NCBI GenBank assembly: GCA_026929865.2
Contig: CM049403.1
Coordinates: 5,441,501-5,505,500 of the forward strand
Origin: Hyperoplus lanceolatus
Taxonomy: Eukaryota; Chordata; Actinopteri; Uranoscopiformes; Ammodytidae
Reading direction: 5' to 3'
DNA length: 64,000 bases
In this document: positions 51,966 through 63,736 of the stretch, piece by piece
Numbering within the stretch: position 1 is the stretch's first letter
Layout: every line of letters starts with the position of its first letter
Made by a program: the position numbers and the translations under genes
Notes under the pieces: generated by a model
Told to the model about the DNA's origin: nothing
Seen by the model: the letters and a program-made list of their open reading frames with translations, nothing else
Database searches by the model: none

Positions 51966-53939
51966 AATGTGAAGATCGATTGTGGAGTAGTGCAGGTCAA
52001 TCTTCGCCTACTTTTCCAGTGACTCACAATTGCTGCAAAAGGTTTACAGTAGCTTTGTCATCATCCAGAACTGTTTGACACCTTCTTGTTGCGTCGACAG
52101 CCAGATAAGCCAATATTTGCAGATGCCATTTGGGCGCTCCACACACCTGACCTTCCAGGAGTCACAGGTCCATTTCAGTATTTGGGTTGTGAAGCACTTG
52201 TTCAGTCTAACTCGAGCACATAGATCAACATACAAAGCCATCAGTTAACCATACAGTAAATATTTCAAAAGAAGGTATGGAGAGTCAGTTGTCGTGTTTC
52301 AGGTTATCAGGGCACATCCATCGAAGACATGGCACACTGTAGGCGCACACATGCCAGGACCGGAGCAACTGTCACCATATGTGAGGAAATGCTGATCTGC
52401 TCATAGTACAGAAAGTAGTGGAGTCCACCACAACAAACACCGTTCATTGGTGTTGATACAGATCTGCTAGTCTTCTTCATTTACCACACCAACTTCCAGG
52501 TCTGATTTCAACAAGCTACAGTGTTTGACCCACAGTCAGAGAGAATGCTTTGCTGTGCCTTTATGATGGAAGACTGGGGAGGGACTTGAATCACTACAAG
52601 TGCTTTTGAGAGATGGACTCCAATGCGTCATATGACTATATCTGAATACATGGTTTGCATTGAATTCCGCCTTTGACGTTGCAGTATTACTGCTCTGGAT
52701 GCGCTTTGAATTAATAGTACAGCTGTGCACCAATATTTTTATATTAAAGTTTGTGTTCATCAGTGTGCACATTTATGTGAATTTGTGACAGTTTTGCATT
52801 CAAAAACATATTTGTGGTGATATAAAAGTGGTATTACATTTAATAATTTATTATTATGTCTTTAATAATGAACACAATTAAAGTTTATAAAACTCTACGC
52901 AAAGTTCATGCAGCATAAGCTACAAAATGATAAGGTCACGGCGAGGTTCTCAGATACTGTGATCATTTTCACAAAATCATTGAATTCACCATTAACTATT
53001 GACCTTAACTGTTTCTGATGTTGTATGTGGTATCATTGTTATCCCTGACCATGAAAACATAGGGGTAGATGTCACCTGTTATGTGTTATCATGATTGCTT
53101 CAGTTATGATTCAAAATGCATAATTAAGCTATGGCGGAAAGTAAAATGGCCGCCTCGGCCGCCATGATTCGATTACAAGATTGCTCAATATCTGCAAAGG
53201 TTCAGGGCCCTGAACTGTATAAGTTAACCAAGTTTCATGTTTTTTAATAAGGGTAAACAATTTGGCACTTACCTCAACCATAAAACATAATTTTAGGAAT
53301 CCGAAATGTGTGCATTTTACCCCCAATTGTTATGGGAGGGAGCAAAATATATTTTTTTTTAGTCTTGAAACCTATTTAAATACATTCCTTGACCCATACA
53401 ATGTACATTTTGACACTAAGTTTGTCATTATAGCTAAAACAGAAGCAAATATATGGGCTCTGGTGTATTGCACTGTGTATTGTTGTAACATTCCGCGATC
53501 ATTTTCGAAAAAGGTGTGTATTTCAGAAAAAAAGGGTGATTTCACGTGTGTCTTTGGATAAATTTATTTATATGACCCTAAAGTACTTCCATACCAAAGG
53601 GGACTTTTGCATCGTGACTTGAAGTCAACGCCCTATTTTTTGCACTTAACCTCCCTACTACTTTGATGTTTATAAAACATTCTCATTCTTTGAACTAATG
53701 ATCATGAATGACCTGTAACAGCAAACAAGACTATCAGTGAAGAGAACAATTTTTCTATATAATTATAATTAATACCTTTGCTCTGGTTCGATTCCCCACA
53801 AACTTCGATAAATCAATTTACATCAGGCAGACAAGAGTATCCTGTGTATCCCCTGTGGGGGCAGATATTGAATGTTGGAATGCTTATTAATGTAATAGGA
53901 AACATTGTATTTATCTTGTATTACTCCTGTATGTCTAAA

Positions 53940-55317
53940 GGCCAGGACACACCAGTCCGACTACCCGAAAATGGAGACTGCCAATTCAGGGAGCTCCAGT
54001 CTTCCCGTCGCGGCCGAAAAAGTGCAAAGAACACACCAAACCGACTGCTGACTTTCCGTACGCTCTGCGCTTGCGCGGGACGTAATGTCTCCATAACAAC
54101 AGGCGGCGCTAATCTGTATTGTGGCCCGAAAAAATACGGAAGCCGGAAGTGATGGGACGGCTCTCTAGACCAGGGGTCTCCAAACTTTTTTCACTGAGGG
54201 CCACATACAGAAAAATCTACGAAGGGCCGGGCCACTTTGCAAAAATAACACATTTATCAGGACATGTAGCTGCTCTGATGTTTAGTTTCATAGGGTCTTC
54301 GTAAATTGTAATCCTTCTTCACGGCAACACTTTCCTTGCACATTAAACAGACACATTCCCCCTCTTGTTTATATGCCAATGATACACCCAGTGTTTTCTG
54401 CCATTGCGTCCAATGTCCAGCAGGGTGAAAATAGTATCCAGCCGAGGTCCCGAACCTTCTAGGGGGGTCCGAGGGTATGGGGACTTTTTAAAGTTTTTAA
54501 AGTGAAATGCATGAATCTGGTGCACTTTGAGAGGGAAATTAAGAGGCTAAATCTGAAGAATTTTGTATGAAAAAAAATGGAGACACTATGTCAGATGAAT
54601 TAGAAGCTATTGGAGAAGGACACGTAGATTTTCCATAATAATATTAATTTAAAATAAAATATTATGCAGGGTCCTCTGGGATGGGCTTGTTGCTCATTTT
54701 CTTTTATGGGACATATTTCTCTGTAATATAATGAGTGCATTTAAATTATTTAAAAATGAAAAGCGCCATATTACATTATATTTTTAAAATGTGCCACGGG
54801 CCAATCAATCAGTGTTTGACACCCCTGCACTAGTTGGTTAACTAAGAAATGCAAAAAAAAATAAATAATAAAAAATCATTATATTTTTAAAATCGGCCGC
54901 GGGCCAATAAAAAGCGGGCCCGCGGGCCGTAGTTTGGAGACCCCTGCTCTAGACCATAAACATAGATAGAAATACGTATTTATAGTTTTGGACCATAAAG
55001 AGCACCATTTTTTGCAGAGAGTGTCGAGCATGGTGTCGAGCAGTCAACAAGGGTTGATGCATGTGAGTACTCGCTGAACGAAACAAACAAACACATTAAA
55101 ATGATGGCTAACTGCTGTTAGCTGTTTGTGCTACCCGCATCACTTCCGGGCTTCACTGATTCACTAGCCCTCCACAAATCAAATTGCTCCAACTGAAAGA
55201 CTGCCTGCCGCCCGACGACATCTACGACGACCGATTTCACGGCACACACTAAACAGATTCGTGTCTCCGCCCGCTCCCGACTCTACGACGGCGATTACCG
55301 GGCCGGTGTGTCCTGGC
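53940..55317. mobile_element. TIR element with TAAA duplications, hosting a hAT element
   Basis: GGCCAGGACACACC at the left and GGTGTGTCCTGGC at the right lie between TAAA at 53,936-53,939 and 55,318-55,321. It is GC-rich with CCGAC/GTCGG motifs near the ends. It is interrupted by the hAT element at 54,171-54,946. Confidence 0.7.
54171..54946. mobile_element. hAT-type non-autonomous element, nested
   Basis: The ends CAGGGGTCTCCAAACTTTTT and, inverted, CAGGGGTCTCCAAACTACGG carry a perfect 8-bp duplication CTCTAGAC (54,163-54,170 and 54,947-54,954). The interior (54,376-54,760) matches the hAT element at 43.6-44.0 kb. A further TGACACCCCTG end at about 54,818-54,828 marks remains of another hAT element. 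Confidence 0.9.
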
Positions 55318-55321
55318 TAAA

Positions 55322-56906
55322 TTCCTCAAATGTGTATTGAAGAGTACTCAGACTGTACCTCCCCAAACCCCGCCCCCCCTCCCTTGGATACCCCCCTTCA
55401 ACTCCCCCTGCAACCCCTTCCCCTCACCTGACTGCCAATTGAAACACACAGCATTCTTGCTATGCTGAACTGACTTGTATCCGATCAGATGGCAAGTCAC
55501 ATCTTAAATTTAAGATGTGACTTGCCATCTGATCGGGGCCATTCTTCTCAGAAAGTCATTGCGGGGCTTCCTGGGTCGGATGGACCTCCATGTTCTACTG
55601 GATAGAACATGAAGCCTCTGTTGTTTGATTGAATACTCTTTTGCTTGATTATTAAATACTCTCTGCTTGATTATTACAGCCTTATGATCTCACTTTTCTC
55701 ACTACGCCCCCAAACAGTGCTAAATCAAAGTTTACTTTGCTTCACTATTGTCATTTTACCAGCATTCAAATGACATAGTCACATATAAATACATTACCTC
55801 ATGGCCATGCATCCTGCCGTCTCTCTTTCACTTGCTACCAAAACAAATACACATGTCGCTGATGCGCTAGCAAAGATCTGTAGGATAATGTTTAATAACT
55901 GACAAATACAGTTCTGCATGAAATGAATAAACCCCTTAAACTGCATCATATCTACATTATACTGTTTGTAACCAACCTGAATAAACCATGAATTATATTT
56001 TTATACTGCTGATAAATGTGTATATATGAATACTTTTACTTTAAGCCCCCCTTTTACTGTCCGAAAACTAATCTTTAACGTTTAATAAAAAGTGAAAAAT
56101 CCTCCATCACTTTTTGATTTCACAGCAAAATGGACCTTAAAGCTTTAATGAAATAACTTTATGTTGGATATAATTTATGCAAATTAGCAACGCCGCCTCT
56201 TATTTCCAAGAAGACCATTAAGCTGACAGGAAAATCTACTATTCAGACAAACGTGCGGCTGTGTTCACAGTATCACTTTCATGCTGGTTCCAGCTTCCCA
56301 CCTGAACTCACCACTTTTATTAGCAGCCCTTCAGCTGGCTGTGGAGGCCGCACTGCAGCTCACCAGCTGCTCTGCAGTGTGTCCAGATGCTTGTGCAGCG
56401 TTGGCAGCCAGATATATAGTCCATAGTTATAGATGCATGGATGACAAGCTGAAATGCTACCAATTTAATTATATTCTCATAAATGTGTCTTACGTTATTG
56501 ATGTATTACGAAACCCCTTAAAATTTAAGCCCCCTTAACTTCATTCCTGATCATTTCTTACAACCAAACACTTTCTTTGCCTTAAAGGGGAATGGTTCAG
56601 TATCATACAACCCCACTTAAAAATACTGAACTATTCCTTTATCTTATTGTTTTTAATAGCATGACTTCATATACAAACTGTGGCACACTATCAGTTGTGA
56701 TGTGATGAGATGTCATCATTGTGTTGGACACAGTCAACTCTTATTTACAGGATACAGGACAATTTCTGTCATAGCAATTCAAGAAGTGGTTATTTCTGTG
56801 GCCTCCTGTTAAATATTATTATGGATATGTTCTGGGTGATAGGAGGTTGAAGTCATCTGAAACAAAAACAAAATGTCCTCACTGACAGGTCAAAGTGTCA
56901 TTCATA
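55322..56906. other. No gene recognised; contains a perfect palindrome
   Basis: Holds the 56-bp palindrome at 55,481-55,536 and a relic of the 26.9-kb MITE family near 56,590-56,640. The open frame at 56,281-56,538 has no domain. Confidence 0.5.
55481..55536. repeat. Perfect 56-bp palindrome without spacer
   Basis: Left arm 55,481-55,508 and right arm 55,509-55,536 are exact reverse complements, meeting at AAATTT. The outer bases are CCGATCAGATGG. Confidence 0.97.
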
Positions 56907-57160
56907 CAGTCCCCTCCATAAGTATCGGAACAGTGAGGCCAATTCCTTTATTTTAGCTGTAGACTGGAAACATTTGGGTTTGACACCAAAATATGAATAT
57001 GAGACAATAGATCAACATTTCAGCTTTAATTTCCAGGTATTCACATCTGGATCTGATACACAACTGAGAAGATAGCATTTTGTGTAAAGGAACACCACAT
57101 TTTTAAGTGAGCAAAAGTATTGGAACAGATAGACTTAAAATAAATTAAAGTGAATAAGAC

Positions 57161-57739
57161 TTAATATTTTGTTGCAAAGCCTTCACTTGCAACAACTGCA
57201 TCAAGCCTGTGACCCATTGACATCACAAAATCCTCCTTCTTGATGCTTTTCCAGGCTTTCACCGCAGCCTTATTCAGTTGCTGTTTGTTTACTCTCTTCA
57301 GTCTCCTCTTTAGAAGGTAAAATGCTTGCTTTATAGGGTTTAAGTCTGGAGATTGACTTGTCTTGTCTAAAACCTTCCATTTCTTGACCCTGATTAACTC
57401 CTTTGTTGTTTTTGCAGTGTGTTTTGGGTCATTATCTTGCTGCATTATGAAGGATCTTCCAATCAGTTTGGTTGCATCTTTCTTTAAATTGGCAGACAAA
57501 ATGTTTGTGTAAACTTCTGAGTTCATTTAGCTGTTGCCATCATGTGTTACATCATAAATGAAGATTAATGAGCCCATCCGAGAAGAAGCCATGCAAGCCC
57601 AAGCCATGACATTGCCTCCACCGTGTTTCACAGATGAGCTTGTATGCTTGGGGTCATGAGCAGATCCTTTCTTTCTCCAAACTTTAGGCTTTCCATCACC
57701 TTGGTAAAGGTTCATCTTGACAACAACACAGTAACACAT
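57161..57739 (-). pseudogene. Tc1 transposase C-terminal half, left arm
   Basis: Reads LYQGDGKPKVWRKKGSAHD, HGGGNVMAWACMASS, then across an in-frame stop near 57,527 to IMQQDNDPKHTAKTTKELI (second catalytic Asp) and SPDLNPIKQAFYLLKRRLK. The catalytic Glu is replaced by Lys (PIKQAF versus PIEHAF in the right arm). The region before LYQGDG, with the DNA-binding domain and first Asp, is missing. Confidence 0.88.
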
Positions 57740-58139
57740 GATGGCAACAGCAAAATTAACTTAGAAGTCTACAGAAACATTCTGTCTGACAATTTAAAGA
57801 AATATGCAACCAAACTGATTGGAAGATCCTTCATCATGCAGCAAGGTAATGATCCAAAAAAAAACTGCAAAAACAACAAAGGAGTTCATCAGGGGCAAGA
57901 AATGGAAAGTTTTAGACTGGCCAAGTCAATCTCCAGACTTAAACCCTATAGAGCATGCATTTTACCTGCTAAAGAGGAGACTGAAGAGAGTAACCCCCCA
58001 AAACAAACAACAACTGAATGAGGCTGCGGTAAAGGCCTGGAAAAGCATCACAAAAGAAGAATGCAAAAGTTTTGTGATGTCAATGGGTCACAGGCTTGAT
58101 GCAGTTATTGCAAGCAAAGGATTTGCAACAAAATGTTAA
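57735..58139 (+). pseudogene. Tc1 transposase C-terminal half, right arm
   Basis: Begins THDGNSKINLEVYRNILS, continues FIMQQGNDPKK (second Asp replaced by Gly), shifts frame near 57,865, and resumes with FIRGKKWKVLDWPSQSPDLN and PIEHAFYLLKRRLK to the stop at 58,137. It is a reverse-oriented copy of the left arm's protein, shorter at its N-terminal side. Confidence 0.88.
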
Positions 58140-58396
58140 GTCTTATTCACTTTAATTTACTTGTAAGTCTATCTGTTCCAATACTTTTGCTCACCTAAAA
58201 ATGTGGTGTTCCTTTACAAAAAATGCTATCTTCTCACTTGTGTATCGGATCCAAATGTGAATACCTGGAAATGAAAGCTGAAATGTTGATCTATTGTCTC
58301 ATATTCATCTTTTGGTGTCAAACCCAAATGTTTCCAGTCTACAGAAAAAATAAAGGAATTGGCCTCACTGTTCCGATACTTATGGAGGGGACTGTA

Positions 58397-59506
58397 TCGT
58401 TGCTGGCACTGATCAAATCCAGTCAGCTGGAATTTTTTTTAAATTTTTATGTAAAGCACTTTGGATACCTGCTGGTTGCTGTAAAGGGCTGTGGAAATAC
58501 ATGTTGATTGATTGATTGTTGATATATTGACAGCACCGGTTTAGAAATAGCCAATCTAGGAGGTGTCATTTTAAACACCAGACAGTGTCACAACAACAGA
58601 AGTATTTTCCTTCTCTTTGTTGTCTATAGATCATATTTATTTCCGACTGCTAGTGCTCTTTATTTCGTTGTTATTAATTCAAGCCTCAGACTCTCACATG
58701 ATGTCACAAAGATTTAACCTGCTACATTTGTTTTTTCCCCTCCCAACACGCCAGAAACATAGTCGTGCTGAAAAATTAAAAGCCGGATGTGAAATGGCGT
58801 GGAATTAAAAAGTGACTTTGCAAAACAGAAGAAAACACTGCAAAGGGTTTTTTTTTATTTATTTTTTCACAGGGTGAGTGTTTGTGAGCAGTCAGCAGCA
58901 GCACACGAAAAAAAACAAAGTATCAGTGGTTTTCAAGCTCCAGTCACTTTCCAGCATGGAGTTGAAAAGTGCTTGGTAAGCTCCATTAGTTCAAGGTCAG
59001 TAACCAACCATGGAACCGGACTAAAAAAGCGCAAATGTTTTTTAAATGAATTTCACACACAATTCAATGGTGAGGAAACATGAGCTATAATCATTCATTG
59101 AAGAGTTTTTAAATTGCTTTATAATAGATGAGAAAAAGAAAGTGGGGGTGTTTGTAAAATGATCACATTATGTTTGCAAAGTGATAGCATTGTTCAGTTT
59201 TAACATGGACGTATGAGGGAACAATCTTTATAGCTCACCCCAACAGCTCTCCAGGCCACTGCTACTGTGATGTATTTCCCTCTTTTTTCTCTCTACAATT
59301 GATTAAACATCTCACAGTGGAACCTCTTTGGACTTGACTTTGCCCTGTCAGCACTCTTCGGCAAAGCACAACCTCTGAGCTTTTCAACGCATGCTTTCTG
59401 TTTGCCTCAGTCTCCCTCTCACATTTAACGACACAGTCATTAATACAATCAGCAGTAATGCCCAGGTCTGACTCCATTGTTGTGCTTGGACATTTGTTTG
59501 TTTGTT

Positions 59507-59546
<40 letters not shown>

Positions 59547-60355
59547 ATTTCTTATTTATTTCTTTGAGATAGCCGCGGCCAGTGTCGTCCAACAGCTTTG
59601 CCGAACTGTACCGCTCAGTGGAAACGAGGAAAGAGACCTGGGTCCTTGCCTGTGATAGGATATCCCAATGAAAGCCTTACTGTTTAGATGGAAGAGAAAA
59701 TGAACACACACACACACACATCACCGATCAAAGATTCCTCTATCTAAACACTCCTGCGCATTTACACACAACAGGCTCATGATAAACTCCACCACCCTAC
59801 AACTGTCAGCATCAAACAGAAGTCAGCAGACTATATAGTCAAAGTCGTCCCTGTATAACACTCACCCTTAACCCGGCATGTAATGAAGCATACTGTAGAT
59901 CACTGTAATATCCCTAAATAACATTAGCGCTATGGTCCTCCACTACCTTGGCATACTTCATCAGGGCTGGCAGGATGCCCGGGATCCCTTTTAAATTAAT
60001 GAGACAACTAGACATAAAACTGTGTTCACCTGATCACTCTGAGCCTACACTGATACTGGCCAGCACACACACTTCTTCTTCCTGCAGCAGTGCTCGGCCC
60101 CCGAGGATTGGCTTTGCAGCAATCTGAAAAGAGGATAATCAATAATCAAGTTGAGACTTGCATATGGAGCGAGAAGAGAGTAGTAGATCTTTGGACTTTG
60201 TTTTTAACTGGGTTGTAAGAGCCATTTAGCCCTTTCCTTGTTTGTTTGTCTTGTCTGGCTATGCCCAATTTGACCGCCTGGGGCTGAACCGGATGCAAGG
60301 CTATTAATCAGGCACACTCAAACTAGCCAGGTGCTTGCATGCCGGAAGGCAAATG
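58397..60355. other. No gene recognised
   Basis: Contains a TG microsatellite (59,492-59,546) and a short CA tract near 59,705. No supported exon. Confidence 0.5.
59492..59546. repeat. (TTTG)n(TG)n microsatellite
   Basis: TTTG units pass into about 19 TG units. Confidence 0.92.
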
Positions 60356-61985
60356 CACTCAACAAAAATATAAACGCAACACTTTTGTTTTTGCTCCTAT
60401 TTTTCATGAGATGGACTTAAAGATCTAAAATTCATTCCAGATACACAGTATTACCATTTCTCTCAAACATTGTTCACAAATCGGTCTAAATGTGTGATAG
60501 TGAGCACTTCTGCTTTGCTGAGATAATCCATCCCACCTCACAGGTGTGCCACATCAAGAGGCTGATCTGACACCATGATTAGTGCACAGGTGTGCCTTAG
60601 ACTGTCCACAATAAAAGGCCACTCTGAAATGTGCCTTTTTTTGCTTTATTGGGGGCCTGGGGACTCAGAACCAGTCAGTATGTGGTGTGACCACCATTTG
60701 CCTCATGCAGTGCAACACATCTTCTTCGCATAGAGTTTATCAGATTGTCAATTGTGGCTTGTGGAATGTTGGTCCACTCCTCTTCAATGGCTGTGCAAAG
60801 TTGCTGGAGATTAGTGGGAAGTGGTGCACGCTGTCGTATACGCCGGTCAAGCACATCCCAAACATGCTCAATGGGGACATGTCCGGTGAGTATGCTGGCC
60901 ATGCAAGAACTGGGACATTTTCAGCTTCCAAGAATTGTGTACAGATCCTTGCAACATGGGGCCGTGCATTATTTTGCTGAAACGTGAGGTGATGTTCATG
61001 GATGTATGGCACAACAATGGGCCTCAGGATCTCATCACGGTATCTCTGTGCATTCAAAATGCCATAAATAAAATGCACCTGTGTTCTTCGTCCATAACAG
61101 ATGCCTGCCCATACCATAACCCCACCACCACCATGGGCCACTCGATCCACAACATTGACATCAGCAAAGCGCTTACCCACACAACGCCACACATGCTGTC
61201 TGCCATCTGCCCTGAACAATGTAAACCGAGATTCATCCATGAAGAGAACACCTCTCCAACGTGCCAGACGCCATCGAATGTGAGCATTTGCCCACTCAAG
61301 TCTGTTACGGCGACAAGCTGGAGTCAGGTCAAGACCCCGATGAGGACCACAAGCATGCAGTTGAGCTTCCCTGAGACGGTTTCTGACAGTTTGTGCAGAA
61401 ATTGTTTGGTTATGCAAACCAATTGTTTCAGCAGCTGTCTCAGTGGCTGGTCTCAGACGATCTTGGAGGTGAACCTGCTGGATGTGGAGGTCCTGGGCTG
61501 GTGTGGTTACACGTGGTCTGCGGGTGTGAGGCCGGTTGGATGTACTGCCATATTCTCTGAAACGCCTTTGGAGACGGCTTATGGTGGAGAAATGAACATT
61601 CAATGCACGAGCAACAAATCTGGTTGACATTCCTGCTGTCAGCATGCCAATTGCACGCTCCCTCAATGCTTGTGGCATCTGTGGCATTTTGCTGTGAGAC
61701 AAAACTGCACATTTCAGGGTGGCCTTTTATTGTGGACAGTCTAAGGCACACCTGTGCACTAATCATGGTGTCAGATCAGCCTCTTGATGTGGCACACCTG
61801 TGAGGTGGGATGGATTATCTCAGCAAAGCAGAAGTGCTCACTATCACACATTTAGACAGATTTGTGAACAATGTTTGAGAGAAATGGTAATATTGTGTAT
61901 CTGGAATGAATTTTAGATCTTTCAGTCCATCTCATGAAAAATGGGGGCAAAAACAAAAGTGTTGCGTTTATATTTTTGTTGAGTG
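60356..61985 (-). mobile_element. Tc1-like transposon, family A copy 2
   Basis: Same family, orientation and inverted repeats as 1111-2737, starting CACTCAACAAAAATATAAAC. TA follows the right end (61,986-61,987). The left flank reads TG rather than TA, probably a mutated duplication. The element is 1630 bp. Confidence 0.92.
60675..61702 (-). pseudogene. Tc1-family transposase, frameshifted and active-site mutant
   Basis: The frame is open from ATG 61,702 through the helix-turn-helix region, the full CRRNRLEWANAHIRW segment deleted in copy 1, and FMDESRF. The second catalytic Asp is Asn here (QQNNARPH against QQDNARPH in copy 1). A 1-bp deletion near 60,873 shifts the frame just before PIEHVWDV, which continues in another frame to 60,675. 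Confidence 0.92.
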
Positions 61986-61987
61986 TA

Positions 61988-62533
61988 GTTTTCGACCGTG
62001 CTAAGGGAGCCAACAGGTCAACAGTGTATTGTCTAAATGTTCAAGTCGTACTTTAATTATATGTAAATAAACTATGCATTATGAATTACTGGAACGAGTG
62101 GACATTACATACGTTAACCAAACTGTTAACTAGAGGCTATAGGCACGCGTCAGACACCAAACGACATGCAGCCTAGTGGCTAATGGGAAGCCGCTACATT
62201 AGTCGAAAACTTTGCTACCAGTGGACTAAACATCTTCAGTACTGGCTTCGCGATAAGAGGTTCTTTACCGGATTGGAGTTGCCCTGCCGTGGGTAAGGAA
62301 GGACGCAGACCGCCTTTGTTCGGGATCCAAGGAAGGACGCCGACCGCCTTTGTTCCGGACCGGTGAAAGGAAGCCGACCAGCTGTTTATATCGAGGTACG
62401 AGTAGCGCTACTAAACACTTAATGGCCATTTGACTCTGTGTGCACACATTTGGGGCATAAATCCAAGCTTGGTTGCAAAAACAAAACTGTGACTTGACTT
62501 TGTTCGCTTCCGTGCTCGCGCGTGAACGCCACT
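61988..62533 (+). other. Probable 5' LTR/leader region of the BEL/Pao element
   Basis: AATAAA lies near 62,066. An imperfect tandem repeat of about 41 bp spans 62,293-62,375 (AAGGAAGGACGC and GACCGCCTTTGTTC in each unit). The LTR edges and primer-binding site could not be fixed without the 3' LTR, which lies outside the window. Confidence 0.45.
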
Positions 62534-63736
62534 ATGGAGAATGTAAACAATGCTGACAATGTTGTGAACTTGCCTGACGAGGCTACAGCGGCTACCGCTG
62601 ATGACACGAATGACAATGGGGCGTTCAATGACGGTGATGAAAATGGTAAAAATGACACAGGCAGACCAAAACAGGTAAAAATTACTCAAAAGGCATTTTG
62701 TGCAAAAATAGAAAAGCTACAAAATGAGAAAATGCCAACATGGATGGATCACTTACCTGCACGTCCTAAGGGAAAGGGAAAGCAAATCCCATCCCAACCA
62801 AACCATGAGACCAATGTGAACACATGCTATCAACCTGAGCCTATGGTGCCGGAAACAACGCATGCCCACTATGCTCCCTTTGATCCAACATCACAGTGTT
62901 TCACACAACCTCTTCAACCGCAAACCGAGGAATCGGTTAAAAGCATCTACGACATTATGCAACGACAGAATGAGATAACGGCAGCGCTCGTTCAACAACA
63001 ACAGTCACTGTTTTTACCACCTAGAGACATTCCGGTGTTTAATGGAAACCCACTTGACTACAAACCCTTCAGTCGAGCCTTTGAGCAAGGTGTGGAAGCT
63101 AAAGCCAGCAAAGCTGATTGCTTGTATTTCTTGGAGCAGTTCACCAGAGGTCAGCCAAGGGAACTTGTATGCAGCTGTCAGCATCTGGTTCCTGAATCCG
63201 GTTATGCACTGGCAAAACAGCTGCTACATGAACACTTTGGTAACAAATACAAGGTTGGTGCTGCATACACACAGAAAGCAATGGAATGGCCTGCAGTCAA
63301 AACAGAGGACGTTAAGGCGCAGCAGGCATATTCTTTGTTCTTGCGTGGTTGTTGTAACGTGATGGGGGAGCTTCAATATATGCACGAAATGGATACACCA
63401 ACTACCATGAGGACACTGATGTCAAAACTGCCATTCAAACTAAGGGAAAGATGGAGGGCCGATGCACACAATGTGTTGGACAAGTACAAATGCAGGGCAC
63501 GGTTCACTGATTTTGTCACCTTTACCGAGCGTGAAGTCAGGATACAGTCTGATCCTGTCTTTGGTGATATTCAGGACTCTGCATTTCAGAAACCTGACCT
63601 GAAGAGCGCGAACAAGTCGCTGCAAAGGAACGACAGGAGAGGGAATAGCTTTGCTACCACAGTACAACAGGTGGACTATGTAGATGAACCAGGCAGGAGT
63701 GGATGCAAATGCTCAAAGGAAACCAACTGTGAGTGA
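62534..63736 (+). pseudogene. BEL/Pao-type retrotransposon Gag, frameshifted near its 3' end
   Basis: The start is the ATG at 62,534 (CCACTATGG). An acidic Asn/Asp-rich N-terminus is followed by a Gln-rich segment (ITAALVQQQQSLFL). A DUF1759-like Gag core follows, beginning RDIPVFNGNPLDYKPF, with FLEQFTRGQPRELV, and continuing to DFVTFTEREVRIQSD. This core occurs in BEL/Pao Gag-Pol polyproteins and forms the particle. The frame ends at TGA 63,734-63,736. The adjacent frame carries the zinc knuckles downstream, so a small indel lies in the 63,660-63,720 area. The protease and polymerase are beyond the window. Confidence 0.8.

Larger units (their letters stand above)
49913..53655. mobile_element. 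Element with about 500-700 bp inverted repeats, type unknown
   Basis: The left arm (about 49,913-50,430) and the right arm (about 52,960-53,655) are inverted copies, both starting GGGAGGTTAAGTG from the outside. Shared blocks include CAAAAGTCCCCTTTGGTATG, TTCGAAAATG and ACACAGTGCAATACACCAGA. The right arm has extra internal sequence. A target duplication is not clear: GATACCTTT (left) and TACTACTTT (right) are only partly alike. The interior holds a degenerate open frame and a smaller MITE. Confidence 0.75.
56907..58394. mobile_element. Fold-back Tc1-like element, family D
   Basis: CAGTCCCCTCCATAAGTATC at both ends in inverted orientation carries TA duplications (56,905-56,906 and 58,395-58,396). 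Both halves encode the C-terminal part of the same transposase, the left half on - (57,161-57,739) and the right half on + (57,735-58,139). They meet head-to-head near 57,737. The N-terminal half is absent. Confidence 0.9.

Noticed and set aside
60935-61627. 230-codon + strand open frame across the second Tc1 copy
   Set aside because: It is the antisense shadow of the transposase reading frame.
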